From contig OZ024938.1 of NCBI GenBank assembly GCA_964017235.1, forward strand, positions 61,681,816-61,745,815: DNA of 64,000 nt, in the 5' to 3' direction. Positions 23,816 through 35,732 of this stretch are shown here, in pieces. The translations under genes were made by a program, and so were the position numbers. Under the pieces are notes generated by a model, which was not told the DNA's origin, searched no databases, and worked only from the letters and a program-made list of their open reading frames with translations. The number at the start of each line of letters is the position of its first letter. Within the stretch, counting starts at the first letter, position 1. The DNA is from Sabellastarte sp. h YS-2021. Lineage: Eukaryota; Annelida; Polychaeta; Sabellida; Sabellidae.

Positions 23816-26040
23816 TAATGAGTTATTTGAGAAATACTGGCTATCTGCAATACTTCTAGAGATAATTCGCATTTACTCATTTTGAGTAGGTGAATAATTA
23901 GCTACGGGTCTGAAACTTCACCAAGTGAAAGCTCTCTCAAAAGTAGGCGAATGAGTTATTTGAGAAAAATTGGCTACCTACAATACTTTTAGAGATAATT
24001 CGAATTTACTCATATTCAGTAGGTGAGTAATTACCTACGGGTCTGGAACTTCACCATGTGAAAGCTGTCCCAAAAGTAGATGAATGAGTTATTTGATAAA
24101 AATTGGATATCTGCAATACTTTTAGAGATAATTAGTATTTACTCATTTTGAGTAGGTGAATAATTAGCTACAGGTCTGAAACTTCACCAAGTGAAAGGTC
24201 TCCCAAAAGTAGGTGAAGGAGTTATTTGACAAAAACTGGCTATCTGGAATACTTTTAGAGATAATTTGCATTTACTCATTTTCAGTAGGTGAGTAATTAC
24301 CTACGGGTCTGAAACTTCACCAAGTGAAAGCTCTCCCAAAAGTAGGTGAATGAGTTGTTTGACAAAAATTGGCTATCTGCAATACTTTTAGAGATAATTG
24401 GCATTTACTCATTTTGAGTAGGTGAATAATTAGCTACAGGTCTGAAACTTCACCAAGTGAAAGGTCTCCCAAAAGTAGGTGAAGGAGTTATTTGACAAAA
24501 ATTGGCTACCTACAATACTTTTAGAGATAATTTGCATTTACTCATTTTGAGTAGGTGAATAATTAGCTATGGGTCTGAAACTTCACCATGTGAAAGCTCT
24601 CCCAAAAGTAGATGAATGAGTTATTTGATAAAAATTGGATATCTGCAATACTTTTAGAGATAATTGGCATTTACTCATTTTGAGTAGGTGAATAATTAGC
24701 TACAGGTCTGAAACTTCACCATGTGAAAGCTCTCCCAAAAGTAGATGAATGAGTTATTTGATAAAAATTGGATATCTGCAATACTTTTAGAGATAATTGG
24801 CATTTACTCATTTTGAGTAGGTGAATAATTAGCTACAGGTCTGAAACTTCACCAAGTGAAAGGTCTCCCAAAAGTAGGTGAAGGAGTTATTTGACAAAAA
24901 TTGGCTATCCGGAATACTTTTAGAGATAATTTGCATTTACTCATTTTGAGTAGGTGAATAATTAGCTATGGGTCTGAAACTTCACCATGTGAAAGCTCTC
25001 CCAAAAGTAGATGAATGAGTTATTTCATAAAAATTGGATATCTGCAATACTTTTAGAGATAATTGGCATTTACTCATTTTGAGTAGGTGAATAATTAGCT
25101 ACAGGTCTGAAACTTCACCATGTGAAAGCTCTCCCAAAAGTAGATGAATGAGTTATTTGATAAAAATTGGATATCTGCAATACTTTTAGAGATAATTGGC
25201 ATTTACTCATTTTGAGTAGGTGAATAATTAGCTACAGGTCTGAAACTTCACCAAGTGAAAGGTCTCCCAAAAGTAGGTGAAGGAGTTATTTGACAAAAAT
25301 TGGCTATCCGGAATACTTTTAGAGATAATTGGCATTTACTCATTTTGAGTAGGTGAATAATTAGCTATGGGTCTGAAACTTCACCATGTGAAAGCTCTCC
25401 CAAAAGTAGATGAATGAGTTATTTGATAAAAATTGGATATCTGCAATACTTTTAGAGATAATTGGCATTTACTCATTTTGAGTAGGTGAATAATTAGCTA
25501 CAGGTCTGAAACTTCACCATGTGAAAGCTCTCCCAAAAGTAGATGAATGAGTTATTTGATAAAAATTGGATATCTGCAATACTTTTAGAGATAATTGGCA
25601 TTTACTCATTTTGAGTAGGTGAATAATTAGCTACAGGTCTGAAACTTCACCAAGTGAAAGGTCTCCCAAAAGTAGGTGAAGGAGTTATTTGACAAAAATT
25701 GGCTATCTGGAATACTTTTAGAGATAATTTGCATTTACTCATTTTCAGTAGGTGAGTAATTACCTACGGGTCTGAAACTTCACCAAGTGAAAGCTCTCCC
25801 AAAAGTAGGTGAATGAGTTATTTGAGAAAAATTGGCTATCTGCAATACTTTTAGAGATATTTCGCATTTACTCATTTTGAGTAGGTGAGTATTACCTACA
25901 GGTCTGGAACTTCAGCATGTGAAAGCTCTCCCAAAAGTAGGTGAATGAGTTATTTAAGAAAAATTTGCTATCTGCAATACTTTTAGAGAAAATGCAGAAT
26001 TACTCATTTTTAGTAGGCAAGTAATTTAGCCACAGGCCTA
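23816..26040. repeat. 133-bp satellite array with a 399-bp higher-order period
   Basis: About 16-17 units with 'gaatgagttatttga', 'atacttttagagataatt' and 'gtctgaaacttcacca'. The variant 'ggtctcccaaaagtaggtga' (followed by 'aggagttatttgac') starts at 24197, 24463, 24862, 25261 and 25660. The first gap is 266 bp (two units) and the next three are 399 bp (three units), so part of the array has been amplified as trimers. Confidence 0.95.
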
Positions 26041-26180
26041 ATTTAGACATAAAGCCTACCAATAGAATACTGTGGTGCACCCTCTAATATACCTTGCAAA
26101 CTTGAGAAGGCTAGCTATAATATTTTTTTCGTTAGAGCGGTAATGGTGAAATCTCTCTACACACTGCGGCTATCCAGTGG

Positions 26181-27300
26181 ATACAATGATTTACTCAACA
26201 GTGAGAACCTGAAAGTAGATATTGGTAAGCCATGCCATGACATAGAGGTCTGCAATTTCACTCTGTTATAGCTGACCAAAAATTATGTGAATAACATATT
26301 TAAACAAAATACTGTAAATGTAATAGTTTTCACGTTATAACCGATTTACTCAACAGTGATAACCTCAAAGTAGCTATTACTCAGCTATGCAATGAGCTAC
26401 ATGTCTGAATTTTTTCTATGTTATAGCTGACCCAAAATTAGGTGAACAACATATTTAAGCAAAATACTGTAAATGCAATAGTTTTCAAGTTACAACTGAT
26501 TTACTCAATAGTGAGAACCTGAAAATAGCTATTGCTCAGCTATGCCATGAGCTATAAGTCTGTAATTTCACGATGTTATAGCTGACCCAAAAGTAGGTGA
26601 ACAACATATTTTAACAAAATACTCCAAATGCACTATTTTTCAAGTTACAAGTCATTTACTCAACAGTCAGTACCTGAAAATAGCTATTGCTCAGTTGTGC
26701 CATGAGCTACAGGTCTGTAATTTCACTATGTTATAGCTGACCCAAAAGTAGCTGAATAACATATTTACACAAATTTCTGTAAATGCAATAGTTTTCCAAT
26801 TACAACTGATTTACTCAACAGTGTGAACTTCAAAGTAGCTATTATGCAGCTATGCAATGAGCCACAGGTCTGGAACTTCACTATGTTATAGCTGACTCCG
26901 AAATAGGTGAATAACATATTGAAACAAAATACTCTAAATGTAATACTTTTGAAGTTATAAGTAATTTACTCAACAGTGATAACCTAAAAGTAGCTATTAC
27001 TCAGCTATGCCATGAGCTACAGGTCTGAAATTTTACTATGTTATAGCTGACCCAAAAATAGCTGAATAACATATTGAAACAAAATACTCTAAATGCAATA
27101 GTTTTCAAGTTACAAGTGATTTTACTGATGATGGAAGTTACTGAAAAGCCCAAAAGTAGCTATTACTCACTTAGCTATTGAGACAGACACCCAAGTTACT
27201 CACCATGCTGTAGCTATGAAAAAAGTATCTGAATGACATATTTTAACAAAATGCTCTAAATGCAACACTTTTCAAGTTATAAGTGATTTAGTGCATGATT
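26181..27300. repeat. 155-bp satellite array
   Basis: About seven units containing 'gatttactcaacagtga', 'agctattgctcagctatgcc' and 'atgttatagctgacccaaaa'. The 155-bp period is clearest in the homologous array at 50.5-52.6 kb (anchors 51081, 51236, 51391, 51546). Confidence 0.92.
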
Positions 27301-27690
27301 TCATGAATTTTAATGCATTTTAGACATTTTTGTCTACCAGAGGCCTAATTTAGACATAAAGCCTACCAAAAAGATAGGGTGGCGAGTCCTCTAGCATACC
27401 AAGCCACCTGCCAAATATGAAAGAAATCTGGAAAGAAATGTGGACTGTAAGTCGCTAACAAGCAATATTCCACATTTTAGACATTTTTGTCTACCACAGG
27501 CCTAATTTAGACATAAAGCCTACCAAAAAGATAGGGTGGCGAGTCCTCTGCCATATCAAGCCACCTGCCAAATATGAAAGAAATCCGGAAAGAAATGTGG
27601 ACTGTAGGTCGCTAACAAGAAATCTCTGCGGACGCGGACGACGACGATGATGAATCCATAGTATCCCCGCTTCGCGTCGGGGATACAATA
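27301..27690 (+). repeat. Terminal module with perfect 9-bp-arm hairpin
   Basis: A segment of about 155 bp ('gacatttttgtctaccagag', 'cctaatttagacataaagcc') occurs twice in tandem (27318 and 27477). It is followed by a GC-rich stretch (27627-27650) and the hairpin 'gtatccccg'-loop-'cggggatac' at 27661-27686. The hairpin is likely the 3' terminus of the composite element. Confidence 0.8.
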
Positions 27691-28079
27691 ATGTCAAGGA
27701 CGTCCTGCTCAGTATTAAAACTTACTGAACAGATAAATTCTTCATTTATCAGATATTTTTGTACTGCACTAGTCTATTAGAACACAAGAACAGACACTCA
27801 CATGTCACGAGTAACTGATATTTTAACTATTGTCAGAAAAAAAACGTATTAGCGTAGCAAGCTCACTGATACAAAAATGAACAACTGAGGAAAGGACAAC
27901 AAATTAAGAGAACCACACTATTATTCTTTATTATGTGTTTATACTCAATATCTCCATGTACTACAGGACTCAAAGCACTATGACTGAATGATGATCATTT
28001 GTCAATGTCCTTGAGGTTCTTTAACCTACCACTGGGGATAGGACCCAAAAGAGACGACCGCCATTTTAAGTAGTCATCC
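27691..28079. other. Intronic sequence, nothing recognised
   Basis: AT-rich DNA between the satellite block and the next tandem repeat. No open frames of note. Confidence 0.5.
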
Positions 28080-28560
28080 GACCCGAAAATCTTAAAAGTG
28101 TTGCCATGGCAACAGTGGTAGCTGGATACCTCCCAAAACCTAATCAGCTGTAGATCCTCTTGGGGTAAACATATTCTGAAAATTTGGTGAAAGTCTGTGC
28201 AGGGGTTTAGTCTGTGGAACACCCACAAACTTTAAGACCCGACGATCTTAAAAGTGTTGCCATGGCAACAGTTGTTACCAGATACCCCCCAAAACCTAAT
28301 CAGCTCTAGATTCTCTTGGGGTAAACATCCCCTGAAACTTTGGTGAAATCCGTGCAGGGGTTTAGTCTGTGGAATACCCAAAATCTTTAAGACCCGAAAA
28401 TCTTAAGAGTGTTGTCATGGCAACAGTTGTTACTGGATACCTACCAAAACCTAATCAGCTCTAGATCCTCTTGGGGTAAACATCCCCTGAATATTTGGTG
28501 AAAATCCATGCAGGGGTTTAGTCTGTGGAACACCCACAAGCTCTATGCCCGCCGCCGCCC
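28080..28560 (+). repeat. ~156-bp tandem repeat carrying RFX X-box-like palindromes
   Basis: Three units with 'cccaaaacctaatcagctct' and 'gtgcaggggtttagtctgtg'. Each has a 14-bp palindrome GTTGCCATGGCAAC at 28100-28113 and 28256-28269, and GTTGTCATGGCAAC at 28411-28424. The end is GC-rich ('cccgccgccgcccggatggc', 28549-28568). It lies in intron 4. Confidence 0.85.
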
Positions 28561-28584
28561 GGATGGCGCAGGGGACGACTATAA

Positions 28585-28960
28585 ACACAGAAACTAGGCT
28601 GGGTATGCTATTGCAAAGAGATAGGGTTTTCAACCTGTTTCTGAATGAGTAAAGAAAAGTGGTCAAATGTACATCATCAGGTGAATCATTCCAAATCTTT
28701 TGAGCATCATATACAAAGCTGAGACCAAAATGCTCAGTACACTTAGATTCTGATGCGTCAAAGTGGGGGACCTCGAGCAATACACCATCAGTTTGACTTC
28801 TATGCGTATTGTTCGCACTATGTCTAGAAAAGGTTCAAAATATTTAGGATTACCATTTTGTAAGAACTTGAACATCAGTAAGGCAGTCTTAAATACAAAA
28901 TAATGTTCAATCGTCAGGCAAAGGAGAGCCTTTTCAACAGGAGTGATGTGTGAGTACTTG
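28585..28960 (-). pseudogene. 3' remnant of a non-LTR retrotransposon ORF
   Basis: Minus-strand frames give 'MFKFLQNGNPKYFEPFLDI' and, in a shifted frame, 'HFGLSFVYDAQKIWNDSPDD' then 'FLYSFRNRLKTL'. This resembles the C-terminal end of many LINE reverse transcriptase ORFs (a W-N-x-L/S-P-x-x-(I/V) motif followed by F-x-x-x-L-K). Endonuclease and RT catalytic motifs are absent, so it is a 5'-truncated, frameshifted fragment. Confidence 0.65.
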
Positions 28961-29047
28961 ATGGTAAATATTCTAGCAAGCTGTATTTAATCAAACTCAA
29001 AGACAGTCACAAAATTTAGGATGATAAAAATATCTGATTAAATTTAC

Positions 29048-29175
29048 CATTCAAGCTGACAATAACATTAGGTGAAACTTTCTGCACTCTCTGTTGTTTT
29101 TCTTTGTATGACTGATACAGATCCGTCAACGTACTGGACTGTTGAAGTAGATTCTCCTCGGATGGTTTACTCTTT
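29048..29175 (-). CDS. Ankyrin-SOCS gene, coding exon 4
   Basis: 128 bp between 'atatttatag' (acceptor) and GTAAAT (donor). The exon supplies one base to finish an arginine codon, 42 codons (KSKPSEENLL, then YQSYKEKQQRVQKVSPNVIV) and one base of a glycine codon finished by exon 5. Phases on both sides fit exactly. It encodes a charged linker without a recognised domain. Confidence 0.82.
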
Positions 29176-30217
29176 CTATAAATATTTATATGCATACACT
29201 TAACATATTTAGATTAGTTTAATTTATAGGCTGATTTAATGTAGCTTTCGACAGTGTATATCTAACATTACTATAAATATGTCACCTAGTTCTGCATATA
29301 ATTTCAAAACATGGGGTATACTGGAGAAAATATGGTGAAATCATTTCTTCTTACACAAGCCAGAATAGGTAGAATAAAAATACACACTTTTTGCAAGAGT
29401 GAAGGAACCAATACTTTGTCAAAAGTAGCTCTCACTCGGTGAATATTTTTATCTTAGTAACCTAATATTACAGAAATTAGTATTTTATACAGTCTTTATC
29501 TTGACCAAGCTCAATACTCTCCACTTAACTCAACAAAACTACTAAATTTGATGAAATATACATGTATCTGGCTATTCAATATATGCGGTATGGCAAATGT
29601 ATTATGTACCCATAGCAACTCACTATTTGAATCATTTGCTTCTTAAAACACGTTCAACCAAGCACATACATGTATAAGGAATATTTAAAACATTCATTTC
29701 TACCTCTTAGCTGTCCTGAGGCTGATAGGAGCTTAACTAGTGAAAAGTGTGTAAAACCCCAACTTTTACTTTGAGAGCTGAATATATGGCGGTTGGAGCC
29801 TGCATTTCATTCATACTCAAACTACTTCATTTCTTTAAAAGCTTGCCTCACTCTTGTCACATTTTCAAAAATTGTGTGTGTGTATCCTGACAGTCAATAT
29901 ATGTAAACCAGAAGCAAAAAGTTCCAAAATCAAAGTGGAGTCCCATTGGGGGTACAAGGTAAAATCTTACATTATTTCAATGACAGGTCAAATGAAGACA
30001 GTTTTGAATACTTTTAAGCCCATACTTTTCTCACAACCACACTTTTTGTCATCTTTGATCAAGTCTTGTAGTCTGACTCATGAAAATTTGGTGTTTCATT
30101 GTTGGTGGCTCATTTTGGTTTCCAGCCCATAAGCAGATCTTCATCAAATGTTTCTATTATTATTTAACACTTCTGAAATGAAAAAAAACAACAACTACCC
30201 ACTACCTAATATCTTAC
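29176..30217. other. Intron 3 of the ankyrin-SOCS gene
   Basis: AT-rich DNA, no mobile element recognised. A plus-strand frame of 92 codons (29854-30132) is not supported by any motif. Confidence 0.5.
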
Positions 30218-30324
30218 CTGGAAATGGTTTGGTAAGAGAAGTCCCAAGTACTCAAAAGCTTTACCGCTCCTGGGTGCCTGTGAACTATGGCCCACTGCAT
30301 AGCATTAAGCTTGTGCTTGTCATC
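30218..30324 (-). CDS. Ankyrin-SOCS gene, coding exon 3
   Basis: 107 bp between 'ggtatactttacag' and GTAAGAT. It reads DDKHKLNAMQWAIVHRHPGA then VKLLSTWDF in phase 0, an ankyrin-like helix pair (A-x-x-x-G-x-x-x-x-V-K-L-L pattern), and leaves two bases (AG) that exon 4 completes to AGA. An overlapping plus-strand frame (30148-30330) is a shadow. Confidence 0.85.
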
Positions 30325-30668
30325 CTGTAAAGTATACCACACAAACAATTATGTAAAGGAGTCTTTAAAGGAGGTCAGAAGACTCTATTACATTTACAGG
30401 CCATATTGTGAATTGTAATTCTAATCTAATATGATTTTTAAACTGCTTAATCTCTGCACAATCCAGATTCTAGGAATCAACAAATATGCAAGCATGAAAA
30501 AAATATATCGCACATCTTGGGGCATGGAAAGGGTTTAGTAACCATGGTAACACCAAGAGAGAACACTGAAATTAAATGGATAAGCCCTGGTTTTGATATG
30601 AAGGGTGTAAGAGAGGTGGCAGAAAATAATAAAACAGAAATACTTTTATGGTCTTTAATTACTAATAC

Positions 30669-30746
30669 CTTCCATTCCCTTAATGTGTTTTTAAAGGTGG
30701 CACTGTCAATCAGCATATCCCGAATTTCATCTGTGGAATCACCATT
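30669..30746 (-). CDS. Ankyrin-SOCS gene, coding exon 2
   Basis: 78 bp, 26 codons, phase 0 at both ends, after a strong pyrimidine tract 'ggggtttttttcag' and before GTATTAG. It encodes NGDSTDEIRDMLIDSATFKN then TLREWK and leads straight into the ankyrin-like exon 3. Confidence 0.8.
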
Positions 30747-30889
30747 CTGAAAAAAACCCCAAAAACTAGACATTGCGTTTTTCAACAAATTCAGTGCATT
30801 ATACATACAATTCAGCTAAGCAGGGTTCAGGGTTCCTAGGTAAGGTGACATCATTTGACTCTCAAGGATATGTCACAGTCATATCTGAC

Positions 30890-31110
30890 ATAAAAGATAC
30901 ACAAACCATGGTTTCCTATAAGTTATTTTCTTATCCAAAACCTCTTGGACCAGCAATAAAATACTTTTTGATAATATGAAACTGACCTTGAAGCAGGGGT
31001 CAAAGGTCAATCCAATACTATTTAAAGATTTGCAGCTCATCATTTCCTACAGTTGGTTTTACATTTTAAACCCCTAGGACCAATATTAAGGGAAATATGA
31101 GTCATTTTTC
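30890..31110 (-). repeat. Degenerate 146-bp units in reverse orientation
   Basis: 'atggtttcctataagttatt', 'aaggtcaatccaatactatt' and 'aacccctaggaccaatatta' match the reversed 146-bp unit with many changes. Two units are visible, in intron 1. Confidence 0.6.
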
Positions 31111-31489
31111 ACATGAAGACCATGTCTAACCTTCCAAGAGGTTAACTATACAAAAGTGCTCAAGGTTTAAGCACTGGATATCAATGTTTTATTATTTCTC
31201 AGGTTTCTATGCTATTTTAAACTGGGCCAGGAACACACTGTGGTCTGATGCAAGATGTATTCAAAGGGAGAATAAGACCAATACTGGAGGACTGCTTTCT
31301 CAAAGAAAGAAAATACTCTTTGAACAGCAAAAACAAAGCGCCTGAGATAAAATGTGTTCTTGTGTTTCGTGTAGAAATTCAAAATGGCTGCCAAAAATAG
31401 TGGGAAAATTATTTTTGTTTTAGAAAAGTGTACATGACACTGCTACTGCCTTAAGCCCAAAAATTTGATTCTTTATTTCTGAAATATTA

Positions 31490-31890
31490 AGTATTTTTCA
31501 CTATCAAGTATCAACTTCCTACACCTTAAGGCTTCCGAGATATAGCCCAGATTTTATAGGTCAAGGTCACTATGGCATGATAAAAGGTCAAATCAAGGTC
31601 ATACCATGACGTTGCACACCTACACCACCTAATCAATGTCCCTACCAAGTATCAACATCTTACATCTTATGGTTTCCGAGATACAGCCCAGACAAGATTT
31701 TCAAATTCAAGGTCGCTACGGCAAGGTCAACTCAAGGTCACCATGATATTGGACACCTACACCCCCAACTAATGTCCCTACCAATATCAACTTCCTACAC
31801 CTTACAGTTTCTGAGATACAGCCTCGACAAACTTTTCCCCACCGCCCACCCACCCATCTGGATGCCATGGGTGAAAACAACATGGGGTAA
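31490..31890 (+). repeat. AGGTCA-rich ~147-bp tandem repeat with terminal module
   Basis: Two to three units containing 'tatcaacttcctacacctta', 'ggtttccgagatacagccca' and clusters of AGGTCA. It ends with 'ccgcccacccacccatctgg' and 'catgggtgaaaacaacatgg'. The same family forms the nested element at 44583-47738, where the end module is better preserved. A 'gaaattcaaaatggctgcca' fragment of the CGTCCC-element core lies just upstream at 31373. Confidence 0.75.
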
Positions 31891-32021
31891 AAAATTATAT
31901 TTAAAAAGAGAGGACTAGATTATGGAGAATGATGTATAAAGCATACAAAAAAAATCACATTCCCCAGCCACCATACAAAATATTAGATATCTCAGTATTT
32001 GATCAATAAGATAAACCAGTC

Positions 32022-32100
32022 CTAGGAATTATCCCATTTCAACCCCTCAAATCTGAGGGAAGGCTTATCTGCTCCCCCACTGCAAGTGTTTATGTTATCT
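32022..32100 (-). repeat. Dispersed ~70-bp repeat, copy 1
   Basis: Its reverse complement ('gggggagcagataagccttc', 'cctcagatttgagg') matches 41262-41340 on the plus strand at about 75% identity. Both copies lie in intron 1 of the ankyrin-SOCS gene. I do not recognise the family. Confidence 0.6.
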
Positions 32101-33149
32101 GAAGACCATGTAATTAATAGCCCATCATCTGCATGTGTGTTGTGGTTGTAAATGACTGCTCTCTCATACAAAATGTGTTGCCGGTACTGGGAGAAAGCAA
32201 GTATACTTATGAAACCACATTTAGTTGCTGAATAAGTGTATATAAAAACAAGCATGTACAGTGTTTCTAGCTTTTTCATTCACTATGTGATGAACCACTT
32301 GTAGTTTTATTGTTATACACATTTATTATCTCCACCAAGGAGGTATTGTTTTCATGACCATTTGTTTGTCAGCAGGATTACACAAGTACTAATGCTTGGA
32401 CCTTCCTTTAAAATGTCAAAAGCTGGGTCATGGTCTAACTTAGATTCCATTAAATTATCAGGCCTGGGTGTTTCTTAATTGTATCCACTGGATAGCATCC
32501 GGTGGATACTATGGATTTGACTTCGTTACGACTACGCCGCCGCCGCAGTGTGTAGAGAGATTTCACTGTTACCGCTCTAACGAAAAAAATATTATAGCTA
32601 GCCTTCTCAAATTTGCAGGATATATTCATAGCCATAAAATCTTGCCTGGGAATATTTTTGGCCTCATTTTAAAAAACAAGATGGCCGCCACGGGCGTTTT
32701 TCGACTTTAAACAAGGACTTTTGGTGGCCCTCTAGAGCAAAGGGTATTATAGGTAGAGATCTCAAATTCACACGATATGTTCCTCATTATAAAATCTTGA
32801 CTGGGAATATTTTTGGCCTCACTTTGAAAAACAAGATGGCTGCCACAGGCGTTTTTTTTGCAGTCATGAAAAGTGCTTATAACTCGCTCATTATTGGTCC
32901 TAGAGGTTTGGGATGGTAAACCAACCTATAGGAAATCATGGGCTGGGAATCTTTTGGTGTGGTCGGATTTGACCTTGGACCCCTCCTTCAAGGTCAAACG
33001 AGGATAGCCAAACTTAAAAGTGTTTATAACTCGCTTATTATTGGTCCTAGAGGTTTGGGATGGTAAACCAACCTATAGGAAATCATGGGCTGGGAATCTT
33101 TTGGTGTGGTCAGATTTGACCTTGGACCCCTCCTTCAAGGTCAAACGAG

Positions 33150-33480
33150 TGTAATTCTATTGTTCGTTTGTATGTTTTTTGTACATTTGCCTGTTCATCA
33201 ACATTCCTGTTTCGGGACTCTAACTCGAAAACACTGTGTCCAATCAAATTCAAACTTGACAGGGAGATAGATCACCATCATAGCTAGGTTCCTTTCGAAA
33301 TTGGTGTAATTCCATCTGTTTGTTTGTCAACATTTCCGTTTCCGGACTCTAACTCGAAAACGCTTTGTCCAATCGAATTCAAACTTGACAGGGAGATATA
33401 TCACCATCATAGCTAAGTAGCTTTCGAAATTGGTGTAAATCCGTCCTTTCGTTTGTCCGTTTATAGCAGAGATACAATTA
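33150..33480. repeat. Two copies of a ~129-bp repeat
   Basis: 'gactctaactcgaaaac' at 33216 and 33345, with 'aattcaaacttgacagggag' and 'catcatagcta' in both copies. Not seen elsewhere in the window. Nothing coding. Confidence 0.75.
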
Positions 33481-33559
33481 TGTAACCTAGATTACAAGTT
33501 TTACATTTCTTAGCACGTCTAACACATTCACTTTAACCGGGTGACCTAACATTTCTTTC

Positions 33560-34185
33560 CTTGTTTCTAAATGTAATTACAGCAGTTGCTAACCTTATTG
33601 CTGCCTGCGCAATCCACCTTTTGGGGCATCTTTGACCCTCTTGTTAAAATAATTTTTAATGCATTAAAATTCAAAAATTCATGCAGTAAATCACTTATAA
33701 GTTGAAACGCATTGTATTTAGAGCATTTTGTTAAAATATGTTGTTCACCTACTTTCTCCATAGCTACAACATGGTGAGTAACTTGGGAGTCTATCCCAAT
33801 AGGTAAGTAAGTAATAGCTACTTTCTGACTTTTCAGTACCTTCCATAATGAGTAAAATTACTTGTAACTTGAGAAATATTGCATTTGTAGCATTTTGTTG
33901 AAATGTGTTATTCACCTTCTTTTGGATCAGCTATAACATAGTACAACTGCAGACTTGTAGCTCATTGCACAGCTGAGCAATAGCTACTTTGAGGTTCTCA
34001 GTATTGAGTAAATCACACATTACTTAAAAACTATTGCATTTAGAGTATTTTGTTTAAATATGATGTTCACTCACTTTTGAGTCAGCCGTAACATAGTAAA
34101 ATTGTAGACCTGTTGCCCATTGCATAGCTGAGCAATAGTTACTTTGAGGTTATCACTGTTGAGTAAATCACTTGTAACTTGAGAT
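33560..34185 (-). repeat. 155-bp satellite, reversed short array
   Basis: Reverse complement of the 155-bp family: 'aggttatcactgttgagtaa', 'ctcattgcacagctgagcaa' and 'gtgagtaacttgggagtcta' (the same array-end text as at 27190 and 52465). About four diverged units. Confidence 0.85.
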
Positions 34186-34272
34186 AACAGTTGATAACAG
34201 TCCTATTACACTTGTTTCAATCGTTTTACAATCGTTAACATGTCAGTCGTAAACCTTTTTCCCCAGGCAGCA

Positions 34273-35732
34273 ATTTCAAAAGGATTGAGTTTTAGCCAAT
34301 CAGATTGTGTGTACAAATGTTGAAATGAAAAAGGAGTGTCCGATTGTCAAAAGAAGCCATCCCAAAGGCAACTAGACATACGCATCGGATAACCGATGCA
34401 AATTTGTATCCACCGAAAAGACAACTCACCAAAGCCAGTGAACCATTGTTTGACTTTGAAGGAGGGGCCCAAGGTCAAATCTCAAAACATCAGAAGATTC
34501 CCAGCCCATGACCTCCTATAAGTTGGTTTCATATTGCAAACCTCTAGGACCAATAATAAGCCAGTTATCAGCTCTTTTAAGTTTGGCTATTGTCGTTTGA
34601 TCTTGAAGGAGGGGCCCAAGGTCAAATCTGAGCACATCAAAAGATTCCTAGCCAATGATTTCCTATAGGTTGGTTTCACTTTACAAACCTCTAGGACCAA
34701 AAATAAGCGAGTTATAAGCACTTTAGGTTTGGATATCCTCGTTTGACTTTGAAGGAGGGATCCAAGGTCAAATCTGACCACACCAAAAGATTCCCAGCCC
34801 ATGACCTCCTATAAGTTGGTTTCATATTGCAAACCTCTAGGACCAATAATAAGCCAGTTATAAGCACATTTAAGTTTGGGTATCCTCATTCGACCTTGAA
34901 GGAGGGGTCCAAGGTCAAATCTGACCACATCAAAAGATTCCCAGCCCATGATTTCCTATATGTTGGTTTACCATCCCAAACCTGTACAACCAATAATAAG
35001 CGATTTCAAAAGGATTGAGTTTTAGCCAATCAGATTGTGTGTACAAATGTTGAAATGAGAAAGGAGTGTCTGATTGTCAAAAGAAGCCATCCCAAAGGCA
35101 ACTAGACCTACGCATCGGATAACCGATGCAAATTTGTATCCACCGAAAAGACAACTCACCAAAGCCAGTGAACCATTGTTTGACTTTGAAGGAGGGGCCC
35201 AAGGTCAAATCTCAAAACATCAGAAGATTCCCAGCCCATGACCTCCTATAAGTTGGTTTCATATTGCAAACCTCTAGGACCAATAATAAGCCAGTTATCA
35301 GCTCTTTTAAGTTTGGCTATTGTCGTTTGATCTTGAAGGAGGGGCCCAAGGTCAAATCTGAGCACATCAAAAGATTCCTAGCCAATGATTTCCTATAGGT
35401 TGGTTTCACTTTACAAACCTCTAGGACCAAAAATAAGCGAGTTATAAGCACTTTAGGTTTGGATATCCTCGTTTGACTTTGAAGGAGGGATCCAAGGTCA
35501 AATCTGACCACACCAAAAGATTCCCAGCCCATGACCTCCTATAAGTTGGTTTCATATTGCAAACCTCTAGGACCAATAATAAGCCAGTTATAAGCACATT
35601 TAAGTTTGGGTATCCTCATTCGACCTTGAAGGAGGGGTCCAAGGTCAAATCTGACCACATCAAAAGATTCCCAGCCCATGATTTCCTATATGTTGGTTTA
35701 CCATCCCAAACCTGTACAACCAATAATAAGCG
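34273..35732. repeat. Near-perfect 730-bp tandem duplication
   Basis: 34273-35002 and 35003-35732 both begin 'atttcaaaaggattgagttt' and differ at only a few positions that I can see (aaaaagg/agaaagg, gtccgat/gtctgat, gacatac/gacctac). Each copy contains 146-bp units in reverse. The identity points to a recent event. Confidence 0.93.

Larger units (their letters stand above)
23500..27690. repeat. Composite satellite block, copy 1 (intron 4 of the ankyrin-SOCS gene)
   Basis: In order: 'aaggacgcatctgtggccag' leader, partial 146-bp units (23595-23815), a 133-bp array (23816-26040), an end-module linker (26041-26180), a 155-bp array (26181-27300), and a terminal module (27301-27690) with a hairpin. 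The same order recurs at 60896-64000 with near identity outside the arrays. The left limit is within about 25 bp of the exon 5 splice acceptor. Confidence 0.92.

Noticed and set aside
23816..26040. CRISPR-like array
   Set aside because: Repeats are 133 bp with no unique spacers, in a eukaryotic satellite. Not CRISPR.
29854..30132. Plus-strand 92-codon gene
   Set aside because: No motif, no neighbouring exons, and it lies in the intron of the opposite-strand gene.
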